Positions 33,855 to 40,886 of a stretch of 48,982 nucleotides of DNA are shown one piece after another. The notes beneath the pieces were generated by a model, which was not told the origin of the DNA, ran no database searches, and saw nothing but the letters and a program-made list of their open reading frames with translations. The DNA is from a virus, in the IMG/VR virus record IMGVR_UViG_3300041964_000212, positions 1 through 48,982 of that record, one strand, 5' to 3'. Both the position numbers and the translations under genes were made by a program. Positions within the stretch are counted from its first letter, which is position 1. Each line of letters starts with the position of its first letter.

Positions 33855-34676
33855 TTATCTATATTTACCCTCAATCAGAATTTTTGCAGTTTTAAAGTTG
33901 ATCGCCCTTGCGTCAATCTGAAAGCTAAAAGCCAAATTCTCAAATGCTTTCTGAGTTACCGGGCCCCAACTACCATCCGGCGTTCCTGGTTGAAACTGTG
34001 GGAACCGAGTAAGGCAAATCTGGACTTGCTTGGTCAACCCTATATCTTTCTTTACATCCGCCAACGATAGCGACAGCTTGCGCTCGTAGATATCCTGAAG
34101 CCGCAGCCCTCCAAGTTCTCCCGGCTTCCAAACGCGCTTATCTTCACTTTTGCCATTAACAAAATGAATCCAAAGTTGATTTTCCGCGTCGGGTCCGCAC
34201 AATCGTGACATCATCTGAAAAGAATATTCCAACGCTTCACCCGAAACGCTAGTGTCATATCCGCCTGGATACCATTCGCCCCACGGATCGTGTACAATCC
34301 AACACTGTTTTTCTTCGTCGTAGCCACAAATCACTAAGATGTGACCAAACGCAGTGAACCACCCGTGAACTATACAAACCCTCCCTTGACGCAGCCAAGC
34401 TTTTACGTCATCCCAAGTAGCGTGAGCGCTAAATTGGAACCTGTATCCGTGCTTCTGCGCCAAAATCTCCAAATCTCCGGGAGAGTGTCGAGATAAGCGA
34501 TTGTCCAAACAGTATTGAGTTAGGTAATCCTCTAACTGTGTGCCGTCAGGACGAATCAACAGTTCCCCGTGATTGCCCATACCCATTGCAATAGAAGTGG
34601 TGTTGCACGTTCCTGAGCGATACAACTGATTATCTCGTTGAGATAGATATTGGGTTGGGACAAATACTCTTGCCAT
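33855..34676 (-). CDS. C39-type cysteine peptidase with a C-terminal wall-binding-like region
   Basis: 273 aa. The N-terminal papain-like C39 domain has 'YRSGTCNTTSIAMGMG' with likely catalytic Cys24, 'FTAFGHILVICGYD' with His near 112, and 'IVHDPWGEWYPGGYD' with Asp near 128. The C-terminal part 'FPQFQPGTPDGSWGPVTQKAF' looks like a peptidoglycan-binding or spacer repeat ('DG.WGP.T..A'). It probably cleaves peptide bonds in peptidoglycan and may be a tail-associated lysin for entry, since a separate GH24 endolysin exists. Located between the tail fibre and the assembly chaperones. Confidence 0.75.
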   Translation of the reverse strand: MARVFVPTQYLSQRDNQLYRSGTCNTTSIAMGMGNHGELLIRPDGTQLEDYLTQYCLDNRLSRHSPGDLEILAQKHGYRFQFSAHATWDDVKAWLRQGRVCIVHGWFTAFGHILVICGYDEEKQCWIVHDPWGEWYPGGYDTSVSGEALEYSFQMMSRLCGPDAENQLWIHFVNGKSEDKRVWKPGELGGLRLQDIYERKLSLSLADVKKDIGLTKQVQICLTRFPQFQPGTPDGSWGPVTQKAFENLAFSFQIDARAINFKTAKILIEGKYR

Positions 34677-34701
34677 AAGTTTGAAAGTTCCTTGATTAGT
34701 T

Positions 34702-35178
34702 TTATTTCAAATAAGGCGCAGCATCTTCCATTTGCATAACAGGTCTTTGCCCTTCAACAGCAGTTTTTTGCGCGTCTAAAACTCTTTCTAACTGGAGTTC
34801 TTTCATAAAAAACTCGTACAGTTTTTTGACAAGCGATATAGGTACGGGTTCGCCATCCTTACCTAGCAAAACATTGTCATCCGGAACAGCTTTTGCAAGT
34901 TTGTAACGGTGACGTAGGCAAAGTGTTACTATAGCAACCTCCATTCCTAAAGCTTGTGTGGGGTCTTTTTCCATGCGGTACATCAATTGCATGACTTTGT
35001 TGTACTCAAAGCAGTCGGCAGCACCTTTGCTCGGAATACTCACCACATTACCCAACCCGTCGTCAATTTCAACCTGTTTTTTTTCAGCAGTAGAAACAAA
35101 GTTTAATACTGTAACGTTTTCAGTTTTTGCTACTTGAAGTTCTGTTGTTTCGCCCATAATTTTTAAATTTCTTGTCAT
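34702..35178 (-). CDS. Paralogue of the tail assembly chaperone, 158 aa
   Basis: 158 aa. The segment 'IDDGLGNVVSIPSKG' followed by '...MEVAIVTLCLRHRYKL' and 'ISLVKKLYEFFMKEL' parallels 'IEDGFGNAIELPKKG ... LQEITIVLKSRF ... VPMVERLYEFVEGE' of the 189-aa upstream protein. This suggests a duplicated G-like chaperone. ATG 35178 has AAGGT 6 nt upstream. Tail assembly chaperones guide tube protein onto the tape measure and do not normally stay in the virion. No frameshift partner is apparent for this copy. Confidence 0.65.
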   Translation of the reverse strand: MTRNLKIMGETTELQVAKTENVTVLNFVSTAEKKQVEIDDGLGNVVSIPSKGAADCFEYNKVMQLMYRMEKDPTQALGMEVAIVTLCLRHRYKLAKAVPDDNVLLGKDGEPVPISLVKKLYEFFMKELQLERVLDAQKTAVEGQRPVMQMEDAAPYLK

Positions 35179-35182
35179 ATTG

Positions 35183-35593
35183 TTACCTTGCTAAGTTTAT
35201 CATTTCGATATCGATCGCGCTAGCTACCCAGTTTGGTATTTTACCCTCTTTCAGCAATTCTGCAAAAGTATCAGCAAACTCTTTGGTAAATAACTTTTTA
35301 GCTTGCTTGCTCTCAATTGCTTTAGCAAACGGATCTATTGAATAATGCTCTTTCTCTGGATGTTTGACGCCTTTGCTAGACAAAATGTAAAGCATAGACC
35401 GCGCGATTGGTGTCGCAATTAAACTACCCAATTCTATATCTCTTGTTGCTATTGCCTCCAGTGCTTGTTCTATTAAAATCAAGGGTTGGTTTGCAAAATT
35501 GAGTTCGTCAAATCTGGAATCTCCGGGGTAATTTAACCGTAATTTCCAGTAAATTTCAGCCCAATCTAGTGTTTGTGGTTTAACGGAATTAGC
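35183..35593 (-). CDS. Frameshift extension of the tail assembly chaperone (GT-type)
   Basis: This -1 frame segment extends the 189-aa chaperone after slippage at GGGAAAG (35599-35593). The extension is about 136 residues ('TLDWAEIYWKLRLNYPGDSR', 'LILIEQALEAIATRDIE', 'GSLIATPIARSMLYILSSKG'), helical as expected of the T region. The frame is open back to 35653 but a GTG there gives residues with no sense, so synthesis by frameshift is the best explanation. The predicted fusion is about 308-317 aa. Analogous to lambda gpG-T, whose T part contacts the tube protein. Confidence 0.72.
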   Translation of the reverse strand, partial: ANSVKPQTLDWAEIYWKLRLNYPGDSRFDELNFANQPLILIEQALEAIATRDIELGSLIATPIARSMLYILSSKGVKHPEKEHYSIDPFAKAIESKQAKKLFTKEFADTFAELLKEGKIPNWVASAIDIEMINLAR

Positions 35594-36108
35594 TTTCCCA
35601 AAGATGTTAATTCCCCAACAAAATCTTTGACAATTTCTAAATTGTCGAGCCACGCACCTTTAGACTTGAAAACCAAATAACGTTTTCCTGCCAACAAGTC
35701 AGGTCGCGTAGCTACAACTCCGCTAATTCTCTGCGCGGTTTCAATGGCAATTTCTTTTGCCATTTCACCTGTTAAAATTAAAACGCATTCTTTAGGTATC
35801 CAGCGGGTCTTTTCACCTTCAACAAATTCGTAAAGGCGCTCAACCATTGGTACGGTTACAGCTTGTTCTGCGACTTGCTGTGGTGTAAGTTCGGGTTCGT
35901 TAAACCGACTTTTCAGAACAATTGTTATTTCTTGCAAGTTTGCTTGCATTTGAGTAACACCACCTTCAAGATCGGTGTAGTAGCGTTCGATCGCATCTTG
36001 TTCGCCAACTGTCAAACAACCTTTTTTAGGAAGTTCGATCGCGTTTCCGAAACCATCTTCAATCAAAACTATTTCTGGTTTAATTTGTTTACTTTGAAAT
36101 GGTAACAA
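35566..36108 (-). CDS. Tail assembly chaperone (G-type)
   Basis: Protein of ~180 aa from TTG 36108 (AGGAGG 7 nt upstream), or 189 aa from ATG 36135. The core is 'PEIVLIEDGFGNAIELPKKG', 'LQEITIVLKSRFNEPELTPQ', 'VPMVERLYEFVEGEKTRW'. In front of its stop lies the GGGAAAG slippery heptamer; a -1 shift gives the longer GT-type product. It overlaps the 72-aa upstream gene. A paralogous copy without frameshift follows at 34702. Function in tail assembly is inferred from order (tube, chaperones, tape measure) and the slippery site rather than from residue-level identity to a known family. Confidence 0.75.
   Translation of the reverse strand: MLPFQSKQIKPEIVLIEDGFGNAIELPKKGCLTVGEQDAIERYYTDLEGGVTQMQANLQEITIVLKSRFNEPELTPQQVAEQAVTVPMVERLYEFVEGEKTRWIPKECVLILTGEMAKEIAIETAQRISGVVATRPDLLAGKRYLVFKSKGAWLDNLEIVKDFVGELTSLGKLIPLNHKH
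35593..35599 (-). promoter_or_regulatory. -1 programmed frameshift site GGGAAAG
   Basis: On the minus strand the codons TTG GGA AAG contain the heptamer G-GGA-AAG, identical to the lambda G-GT slippery sequence. It lies 8 codons before the end of the 189-aa frame and inside the overlap with the downstream -1 frame. The position between tube protein and tape measure is exactly where such sites occur. Confidence 0.8.
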
Positions 36109-36307
36109 CTTCCAACCTCCTGTTCCAAAAAACATTTACACCGGGCATTAAATTAACTGTGTAGCGGTTTCCGCTGTCTGGATCTAACAAACTAGATATT
36201 TCGTCTTGTTTGCCGTTGGTGGCTACCAATTCGCACTCGATTGCGCCGTTTGCAGTTTGGCAGCAGCAGCAAAAAACGCCTTTAGTTTGCAAAGACCTGA
36301 TTGTCAT
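36089..36307 (-). CDS. Small cysteine-rich protein, 72 aa
   Basis: 72 aa, starting 3 nt from the stop of the tube protein gene. It contains four consecutive cysteines ('VFCCCCQTANGAIECE'), then 'LLDPDSGNRYTVNLMPGVNVFWN'. The Cys cluster could bind a metal or an iron-sulfur cluster or form disulfides, but there is no known family. Overlaps the start of the tail assembly chaperone. It may be a tail or head minor component. Confidence 0.55.
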   Translation of the reverse strand: MTIRSLQTKGVFCCCCQTANGAIECELVATNGKQDEISSLLDPDSGNRYTVNLMPGVNVFWNRRLEVVTISK

Positions 36308-36309
36308 TA

Positions 36310-37014
36310 TTAAACCGCGCCAACAATTGCAAAATCGCTCAACGGTTTTCCGGAAAAATCTACCGAAATATCTCCTTGCCTGAAGCCGTCGGCGGCCGCA
36401 GATGTGGTGTTGTCGGTGACGTAACCCTTGCCAATAAACGGCGTTTCAACTACGTCTGCTACATCTTGATCGGGGGGAGAATGCATCACGGCAAACCACA
36501 GCGGGGCTTTATCCTCAGCAGCTTTAAATGCCGTCCAGTACCCGCCGTTCTTTGCCAGGTACGGCCCTGGAAAACTGCCGGATTTGCTGCTGGTAGTTGT
36601 AGTTATCAGCTTGTTACCTCCGGTGTTAAAGGTTGGGGTGTCGGTAGTGTCAAGCGTTCGGCTGATTTCAGCATCCGTGCGATCGAGCAGTTCCGGTGGC
36701 CAGTTGGCTTTAGCCCCCGAAGGAATGGGTTCGGCCAAGGCTTTTACCGTCAGCGTCCCGCTGGTGCTGTTGGTCGTCACTTCGGCCAAATAAGTCATCT
36801 CGTCTGCATCAACAAATAACAGCACGTTTCCCGCGTCGATTCCACCTGCGGGCATTCCTGTCACCGTAATCGAAGTTGCTGCTTTAGCTACTGCGGAACT
36901 TGCAACAATTTCGGTCACTACAAAAGGCAGGGCAGGCTTGCGGTTTTGCCGCCAGCAATACACCGAACTTTTCCAACCTTTTTGAAGTTCTCTATTCTCG
37001 TAAGTTGTTCCCAT
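36310..37014 (-). CDS. Probable major tail tube protein, 234 aa
   Basis: 234 aa, beta-rich, Thr/Ser/Ala-rich. Contains 'PFVVTEIVASSAVAKAATSI', 'GMPAGGIDAGNVLLFVDADE', 'SKSGSFPGPYLAKNGGYW' and ends 'QGDISVDFSGKPLSDFAIVG'. Such beta-sandwich composition and the place between tail terminator-like and assembly chaperone genes are typical of a tail tube protein. No sheath-like protein is seen, favouring a siphovirus tail. Starts with a TTA-rich upstream region one nt overlapped with the preceding gene. Confidence 0.65.
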   Translation of the reverse strand: MGTTYENRELQKGWKSSVYCWRQNRKPALPFVVTEIVASSAVAKAATSITVTGMPAGGIDAGNVLLFVDADEMTYLAEVTTNSTSGTLTVKALAEPIPSGAKANWPPELLDRTDAEISRTLDTTDTPTFNTGGNKLITTTTSSKSGSFPGPYLAKNGGYWTAFKAAEDKAPLWFAVMHSPPDQDVADVVETPFIGKGYVTDNTTSAAADGFRQGDISVDFSGKPLSDFAIVGAV

Positions 37015-37427
37015 TAATTTGTTCTCCTTTTAGCTAAAGTTTTTGAGATTGTTAGTTTTCGGGTTTCGATATTTTGCAATTTGGGATTGGGTAAAATTCG
37101 CAACCCTACTTTTACTGAATAATCGCTTTCAAGCAACTGCACAAGTGGCAGAATGAAACTGAGGGTTGTATCGCGATCGTTCCATTGTTTGAGAATAATT
37201 TCGTGAGAAATTTTCCAAAAACAACCTCGATTTAACGCAGGGGAAACGTCCATTTCTATGCCGGGAACGATTGCAATTTCTAAGCCTTGCGTTATTGTCC
37301 CTGCTGGCGGGTAATCGGGGGTAGCTACAGAAACAGCTTTGACGGTTTGACCGTTAAGAAATTTGTAACTGCCAATCCCGACAAGCGTTTCTATTTTTTC
37401 TTTAAGTCTCACAATTTCTTGTTGCAT
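37014..37427 (-). CDS. Probable tail terminator / neck protein, 137 aa
   Basis: 137 aa: coiled start 'QEIVRLKEKIETLVGIGSYK', then 'PPAGTITQGLEIAIVPGIEM' and 'WKISHEIILKQWNDRDTTLS', plus a basic C-terminus. The pattern 'G.E..I....' and length fit tail terminator (lambda gpU-like) or completion proteins, but no residue signature is decisive. Its position immediately upstream of the tube gene supports this role. Confidence 0.5.
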   Translation of the reverse strand: MQQEIVRLKEKIETLVGIGSYKFLNGQTVKAVSVATPDYPPAGTITQGLEIAIVPGIEMDVSPALNRGCFWKISHEIILKQWNDRDTTLSFILPLVQLLESDYSVKVGLRILPNPKLQNIETRKLTISKTLAKRRTN

Positions 37428-37428
37428 C

Positions 37429-37815
37429 TCAAAACTGAAAAGTAGCTACTCCTTCAACAACATCACCCGTCAATTGCTCAGTGTCAAACGCCCTGGCTAA
37501 CTGCGAATAAACTTGCAATTTACCCCGCTTTCCCAAATATTCAACCTCGCAAGTTTGAGGTCTTATTCCTTCGGGCCAGCGCATAGGTTTTACTAAATAA
37601 CCTTTTAAATACGTGCTAAATATATTTGCTCCCTGCTGTTGCCCAATGCTACTTGCAGATCGTGCTTGCGAATTAGTTTGCACTTTTAAATAAGCATCAA
37701 TTTCTATATTTTCTTCCACAGGGCGCGTGTTTCCCCAAGCATCTTTTTTTGTATCGCTACTTACAACAGATACAATTATTTTTGAATTAGCATACTCGGA
37801 AAATTCGGATTTCAT
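37429..37815 (-). CDS. Probable head-tail connector protein, ~128 aa
   Basis: ATG 37815 lies 4 nt after the upstream stop; an in-frame TTG at 37845 would give 138 aa. The protein contains 'EYANSKIIVSVVSSDTKKDA', 'NIEIDAYLKVQTNSQARSAS', 'TYLKGYLVKPMRWPEGIRPQ', 'VEYLGKRGKLQVYSQL'. Length and beta content fit head-completion/stopper proteins of HK97-type heads, and position between head and tail genes agrees. The assignment is inferred. Confidence 0.5.
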   Translation of the reverse strand: MKSEFSEYANSKIIVSVVSSDTKKDAWGNTRPVEENIEIDAYLKVQTNSQARSASSIGQQQGANIFSTYLKGYLVKPMRWPEGIRPQTCEVEYLGKRGKLQVYSQLARAFDTEQLTGDVVEGVATFQF

Positions 37816-37819
37816 ATTT

Positions 37820-38260
37820 TTAAATAACTGTATAATCCTCTTCAATGCTGAACCCGCCTTTTAATGTGCGCCTCATTGGAGTTGCTGTACCGACTGTAGT
37901 ACCCACAGTGAAATCTTGGGCATAAGTAAACTCAACGTCAGCTACGTATTTTTGACCGGGGTCATCAGCGGCATTTTCTCCTGGCTGTATCAAAACTATA
38001 GCTGCTTTTTTTTCGCTGGAATTCAACGTGCTGAGAGTAATACCACTGCCAACAGTCCGAGAATAAATAGGCGGACTAATCGAACCATCTGGCAACACTT
38101 TACAAACAGAAGCTTTGACGGTTAACCCGGTCAAATTAGCACCAGCAATCGGTCCCACAACTACCACGCTATCCGATCGAACAAAAACAGGCTGCTCGGC
38201 TCCATCAAATTTCATATTGTTACTTTCGTAACGCATATCTATGTAAAGCGAGTTTGCCAT
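37820..38260 (-). CDS. Hypothetical head-tail region protein, 146 aa
   Basis: 146 aa, beta-rich with an immunoglobulin-like feel: 'MKFDGAEQPVFVRSDSVVVV', 'LTGLTVKASVCKVLPDGSIS', 'AIVLIQPGENAADDPGQKYV', 'DFTVGTTVGTATPMRRTLKG'. In phage heads such proteins may be decoration or minor tail components. Downstream gene begins just after its stop. No family is recognised. Confidence 0.55.
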   Translation of the reverse strand: MANSLYIDMRYESNNMKFDGAEQPVFVRSDSVVVVGPIAGANLTGLTVKASVCKVLPDGSISPPIYSRTVGSGITLSTLNSSEKKAAIVLIQPGENAADDPGQKYVADVEFTYAQDFTVGTTVGTATPMRRTLKGGFSIEEDYTVI

Positions 38261-38265
38261 AGTTG

Positions 38266-38922
38266 TTATCCGTTAAAAATTAAAATACCACGATCAATCG
38301 GGTAATTGATTCTAGAATTACCGATTTCAAATTCGTACTCTGCCTCAAATTCGCGGGCAAATTCTGCAAAAAGAGTTTCAGTTCGATCTATAAAGATGTA
38401 ACCGATGTAAGTTGTCAAACCTCCGGGCTGTACAGTTTCTGAATCAACCTCTAAACCGCCGGGGGCAATGTTTTCGAGCTTGTCTATCAATTCCAGCCTT
38501 TGCAAATTAAACAACTTAAATCTTGCTTTAAGATTTGACAGTTTGCGTCCTAGCAACTCAAACCTAATTTGCAATGATTGACCTTTTTGTAATGGCTGAT
38601 TTTGCAAAGGTTTTCCGTTAAGCCAAAGTTGACCTTCAGGAGCAATAACCGCAGGCATTGAGGCAACTCTGTCGCAAACAGTTTGAGTTGATTGCAGTCC
38701 GATCGCATTGACAACTCTTTCTCTGGTTGCAATAGCCGAGCTAGTTACAGCAGTTTTTGCGCTCATGTCAAGCATATTTCTATCTCGACCTAATGCCAAT
38801 GTAATCGCGTTAGTTACTACAAATCCACTAGCGACTGCATGACGATTTCGGACTATCAGTACCTCGTCTGCTTCTGTAAATGTTGTGGCTGTTGCCGTCG
38901 CTGTTGCAAATTGAGTAGGCAT
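38266..38922 (-). CDS. Hypothetical head-tail region protein, 218 aa
   Basis: 218 aa. An Ala/Thr-rich N-terminus is followed by 'EADEVLIVRNRHAVASGFVV', 'GQLWLNGKPLQNQPLQKGQS', 'QIRFELLGRKLSNLKARFKL' and 'NYPIDRGILIFNG'. A mixed alpha/beta protein, translationally coupled to the upstream 268-aa gene (1-nt overlap). Unknown function; position suggests a head completion or connector role. Confidence 0.55.
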   Translation of the reverse strand: MPTQFATATATATTFTEADEVLIVRNRHAVASGFVVTNAITLALGRDRNMLDMSAKTAVTSSAIATRERVVNAIGLQSTQTVCDRVASMPAVIAPEGQLWLNGKPLQNQPLQKGQSLQIRFELLGRKLSNLKARFKLFNLQRLELIDKLENIAPGGLEVDSETVQPGGLTTYIGYIFIDRTETLFAEFAREFEAEYEFEIGNSRINYPIDRGILIFNG

Positions 38923-39728
38923 TACGCAGCATCCAGTCCGATCGTAATTTTAGTCAGCGTAAACGGATCGCCAGCGTCTACAGTTTTTAGCGGAGTATCA
39001 AAAACACCACCTACTTGAAAGTTTCCAGCAGTAGGTGCGTCATGTAAGCCCCAATGAGTTCGCAGACCTTGGGCAACAGTGGCAGGAGCAAACGAGAAAG
39101 GTATAACAGTTGAAATTTTGCCGCTTGTCGCCGCGCCAAAAGCTGTCCCATTAATAGCTACAGGTTGGCGACTATATACACTGTCTGTCGGCTCTGTACC
39201 TCCGATCGTTGGCGAAACATTTGGGGTAGGTGCGCTGCTATAGTGAGCAACCGACAAAGTAGGAAACAGCGGCAACGGGATACTGCGGTACAAGTCGTTG
39301 AGGATTGCATTTTGCAGGTTCAGTGACATAAACCCAGAATCAAATCTATGCAGCAAGCCACCTGCCAGCACAATTAAGGAATCGTTGACCTCAATCAATT
39401 CCCCATCATCCGGGATGAAATAAGCGAGGCAACTACCACCGCTAGCACTGTCAAAAACTCCAAAAGCAACAATGTTACCGTTCCAACCGGTAGACCTTGG
39501 GAATACCAAATTTTTAATAGTTGTTGTCGAACCACCTACAGGCGCTTGCCAATCTTGAGCAGTCATCATAATTCTGGTTGCACCGGTTGGCTCTGAACCA
39601 GGGCCTTGCTTGGAGGGCATTGTCAGAAACGGTGCAAGGTAAGGAGTGCCAGTATTTTTTTGCTGACCCCGAAAAAGGTGGTTGAGGTAGATATTGCTAC
39701 CTGTATTTGTTAAATGTCCAACTGCCAT
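38922..39728 (-). CDS. Virion protein with two fused tail/decoration-like domains, 268 aa
   Basis: Residues ~5-125 ('TGSNIYLNHLFRGQQKNTGT', 'NLVFPRSTGWNGNIVAFGVF', 'SGGSCLAYFIPDDGEL') and ~140-268 ('NLQNAILNDLYRSIPLPLFP', 'VYSRQPVAINGTAFGAATSG', 'THWGLHDAPTAGNFQVGGVF', 'KTVDAGDPFTLTKITI') each follow the plan of a family of small phage virion proteins: N-terminal helix, a 'R..V.F...' strand, a 'I.HFGIFD...GG.LL..G' strand pair and a final 'v.aGD....' strand. This single protein looks like an in-frame fusion of two such units. Probably a head-surface or minor capsid protein downstream of the major capsid gene. Confidence 0.65.
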   Translation of the reverse strand: MAVGHLTNTGSNIYLNHLFRGQQKNTGTPYLAPFLTMPSKQGPGSEPTGATRIMMTAQDWQAPVGGSTTTIKNLVFPRSTGWNGNIVAFGVFDSASGGSCLAYFIPDDGELIEVNDSLIVLAGGLLHRFDSGFMSLNLQNAILNDLYRSIPLPLFPTLSVAHYSSAPTPNVSPTIGGTEPTDSVYSRQPVAINGTAFGAATSGKISTVIPFSFAPATVAQGLRTHWGLHDAPTAGNFQVGGVFDTPLKTVDAGDPFTLTKITIGLDAA

Positions 39729-40030
39729 TATTTTTTAGACTCCTCAACCATTGGGCAACTAGACTTGCCAACTCCACAAATCACATTGTTGTAGCCGTCT
39801 GTCTGTTTCTTGCCGCCGCATTTCGGGCAAACTGTCAAACCCAAAACTTTGAAATAATCCGACGCAAAATCAGCTTCTACTGACAGTGGTGGAGTTACTT
39901 TTGAGTTATCACTTGGCTTTTTAACACCAGCTTCAACTTTTGGTTTTAAAGGGGCTGGATCTGGCGTTTCCAGTGTTTGCGGAGATAGCGAATTTTCGAG
40001 ACTAGGAGGAGGCGTAGGGCTTGCGGGCAT
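39728..40030 (-). CDS. Small Pro-rich protein with zinc-ribbon-like end, 100 aa
   Basis: The ATG at 40030 lies 4 nt beyond the stop of the capsid gene and gives 100 aa. A Pro/Ser/Thr/Lys-rich disordered first half ('PASPTPPPSLENSLSPQTLE') precedes a Cys pair motif 'GLTVCPKCGGKKQTDG' and 'NVICGVGKSSCPMVEE', a probable zinc ribbon. The Cys pattern CPKCGGK...C...C suggests metal binding or DNA/protein contact; a head decoration or assembly accessory role is inferred from location. A longer frame to 40162 would lie inside the capsid gene and is unlikely. Confidence 0.6.
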   Translation of the reverse strand: MPASPTPPPSLENSLSPQTLETPDPAPLKPKVEAGVKKPSDNSKVTPPLSVEADFASDYFKVLGLTVCPKCGGKKQTDGYNNVICGVGKSSCPMVEESKK

Positions 40031-40034
40031 ATTA

Positions 40035-40886
40035 TTAGACCTTTGTTGTTGAACTGCGAACTTCATAAACCCTAAGCTGTTCTTCACTACCGACAGCGCG
40101 AGCCACCTCGTTAGGCAATAGAGTACGATTTGGGTCAACATCCAAACCAGTTGCATTTGCATGGATTTTCCAAATCAATGCTCGCATCCGACCGAAATCG
40201 GTATCATCAGACTCCCGAATTTCCATCGGCATAGATTCAGCCATACCCAACGCATCGGCACCGAAAGCAAAACTCGATCGAGTAATAACAGGAGTGCCAC
40301 CCAAAGTCTCTGTCTGAACACCGGGAGAACCGGGTAAACCAGAACTGATATTAGTAGATTCAAAACAGTGGAACCCACGAACCCGACCTTTGTAACCGTT
40401 GACTTTGCCCATGTATTCTTGGCGAGTCTTCAGTTGGAGCATATTAGTCAAGCCTTCGACTTGGGAGTTATCCGCATATTGGGATTTCTCAGTCATGTCG
40501 TTTTCTAAAGATGTAAAATGGTCAGCAGTGCCGACAAACAGGAAACAACCATCGTCGAGAGGTGGTACTTTGTCGTTAACCATTCGAGCTCGCAGCGACC
40601 CAAAAAAGTTCATTGTCAATTGACCGCCACCGCCCGCCGGAACTCCAGCAGCAGTATTAACAACGGTTCCGTTGTTGTTGTAAGCTACAACCGTTGAAGA
40701 AAGCAGTATTTCAAACAGCAGCAAATCTTCCCACATCCCGTAGTTGTAACCAATTCGTTCCTGCACCAGTCGCTCGATATCAATGATGGTCACAGCGTTC
40801 ACCAACTCATGGATACCTAACGGTTCCACAACAGCATCTTTACCCATACCCCATTCCAAAATCGGGACAGGAAACGCCGTTGCCGT
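40035..40886 (-). CDS. Major capsid protein, C-terminal portion (in -1 frame)
   Basis: This frame continues the capsid gene after an apparent indel near 40887-40874. It reads 'AFPVPILEWGMGKDAVVEPLG', 'IHELVNAVTIIDIERLVQER', 'DGCFLFVGTADHFTSLENDM', 'VRGFHCFESTNISSG', 'ALIWKIHANATGLDVDPNR' and ends 'EEQLRVYEVRSSTTKV'. Several features recall N4-gp56-like major capsid proteins. There is no separate start or ribosome-binding site before it; a TAA at 40889-40887 closes the frame upstream. One inserted base in the mismatched stretch would make one protein of ~640 aa with the upstream part. Confidence 0.65.
   Translation of the reverse strand, partial: TATAFPVPILEWGMGKDAVVEPLGIHELVNAVTIIDIERLVQERIGYNYGMWEDLLLFEILLSSTVVAYNNNGTVVNTAAGVPAGGGGQLTMNFFGSLRARMVNDKVPPLDDGCFLFVGTADHFTSLENDMTEKSQYADNSQVEGLTNMLQLKTRQEYMGKVNGYKGRVRGFHCFESTNISSGLPGSPGVQTETLGGTPVITRSSFAFGADALGMAESMPMEIRESDDTDFGRMRALIWKIHANATGLDVDPNRTLLPNEVARAVGSEEQLRVYEVRSSTTKV

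Noticed and set aside
36301-36819. Plus-strand frame of 172 codons
   Set aside because: Antisense to the tube protein gene, basic low-quality composition.
39728-40162. Longer start (40162) for the zinc-ribbon-like protein
   Set aside because: It would lie inside the capsid gene; ATG 40030, just after the capsid stop, gives a sensible N-terminus.
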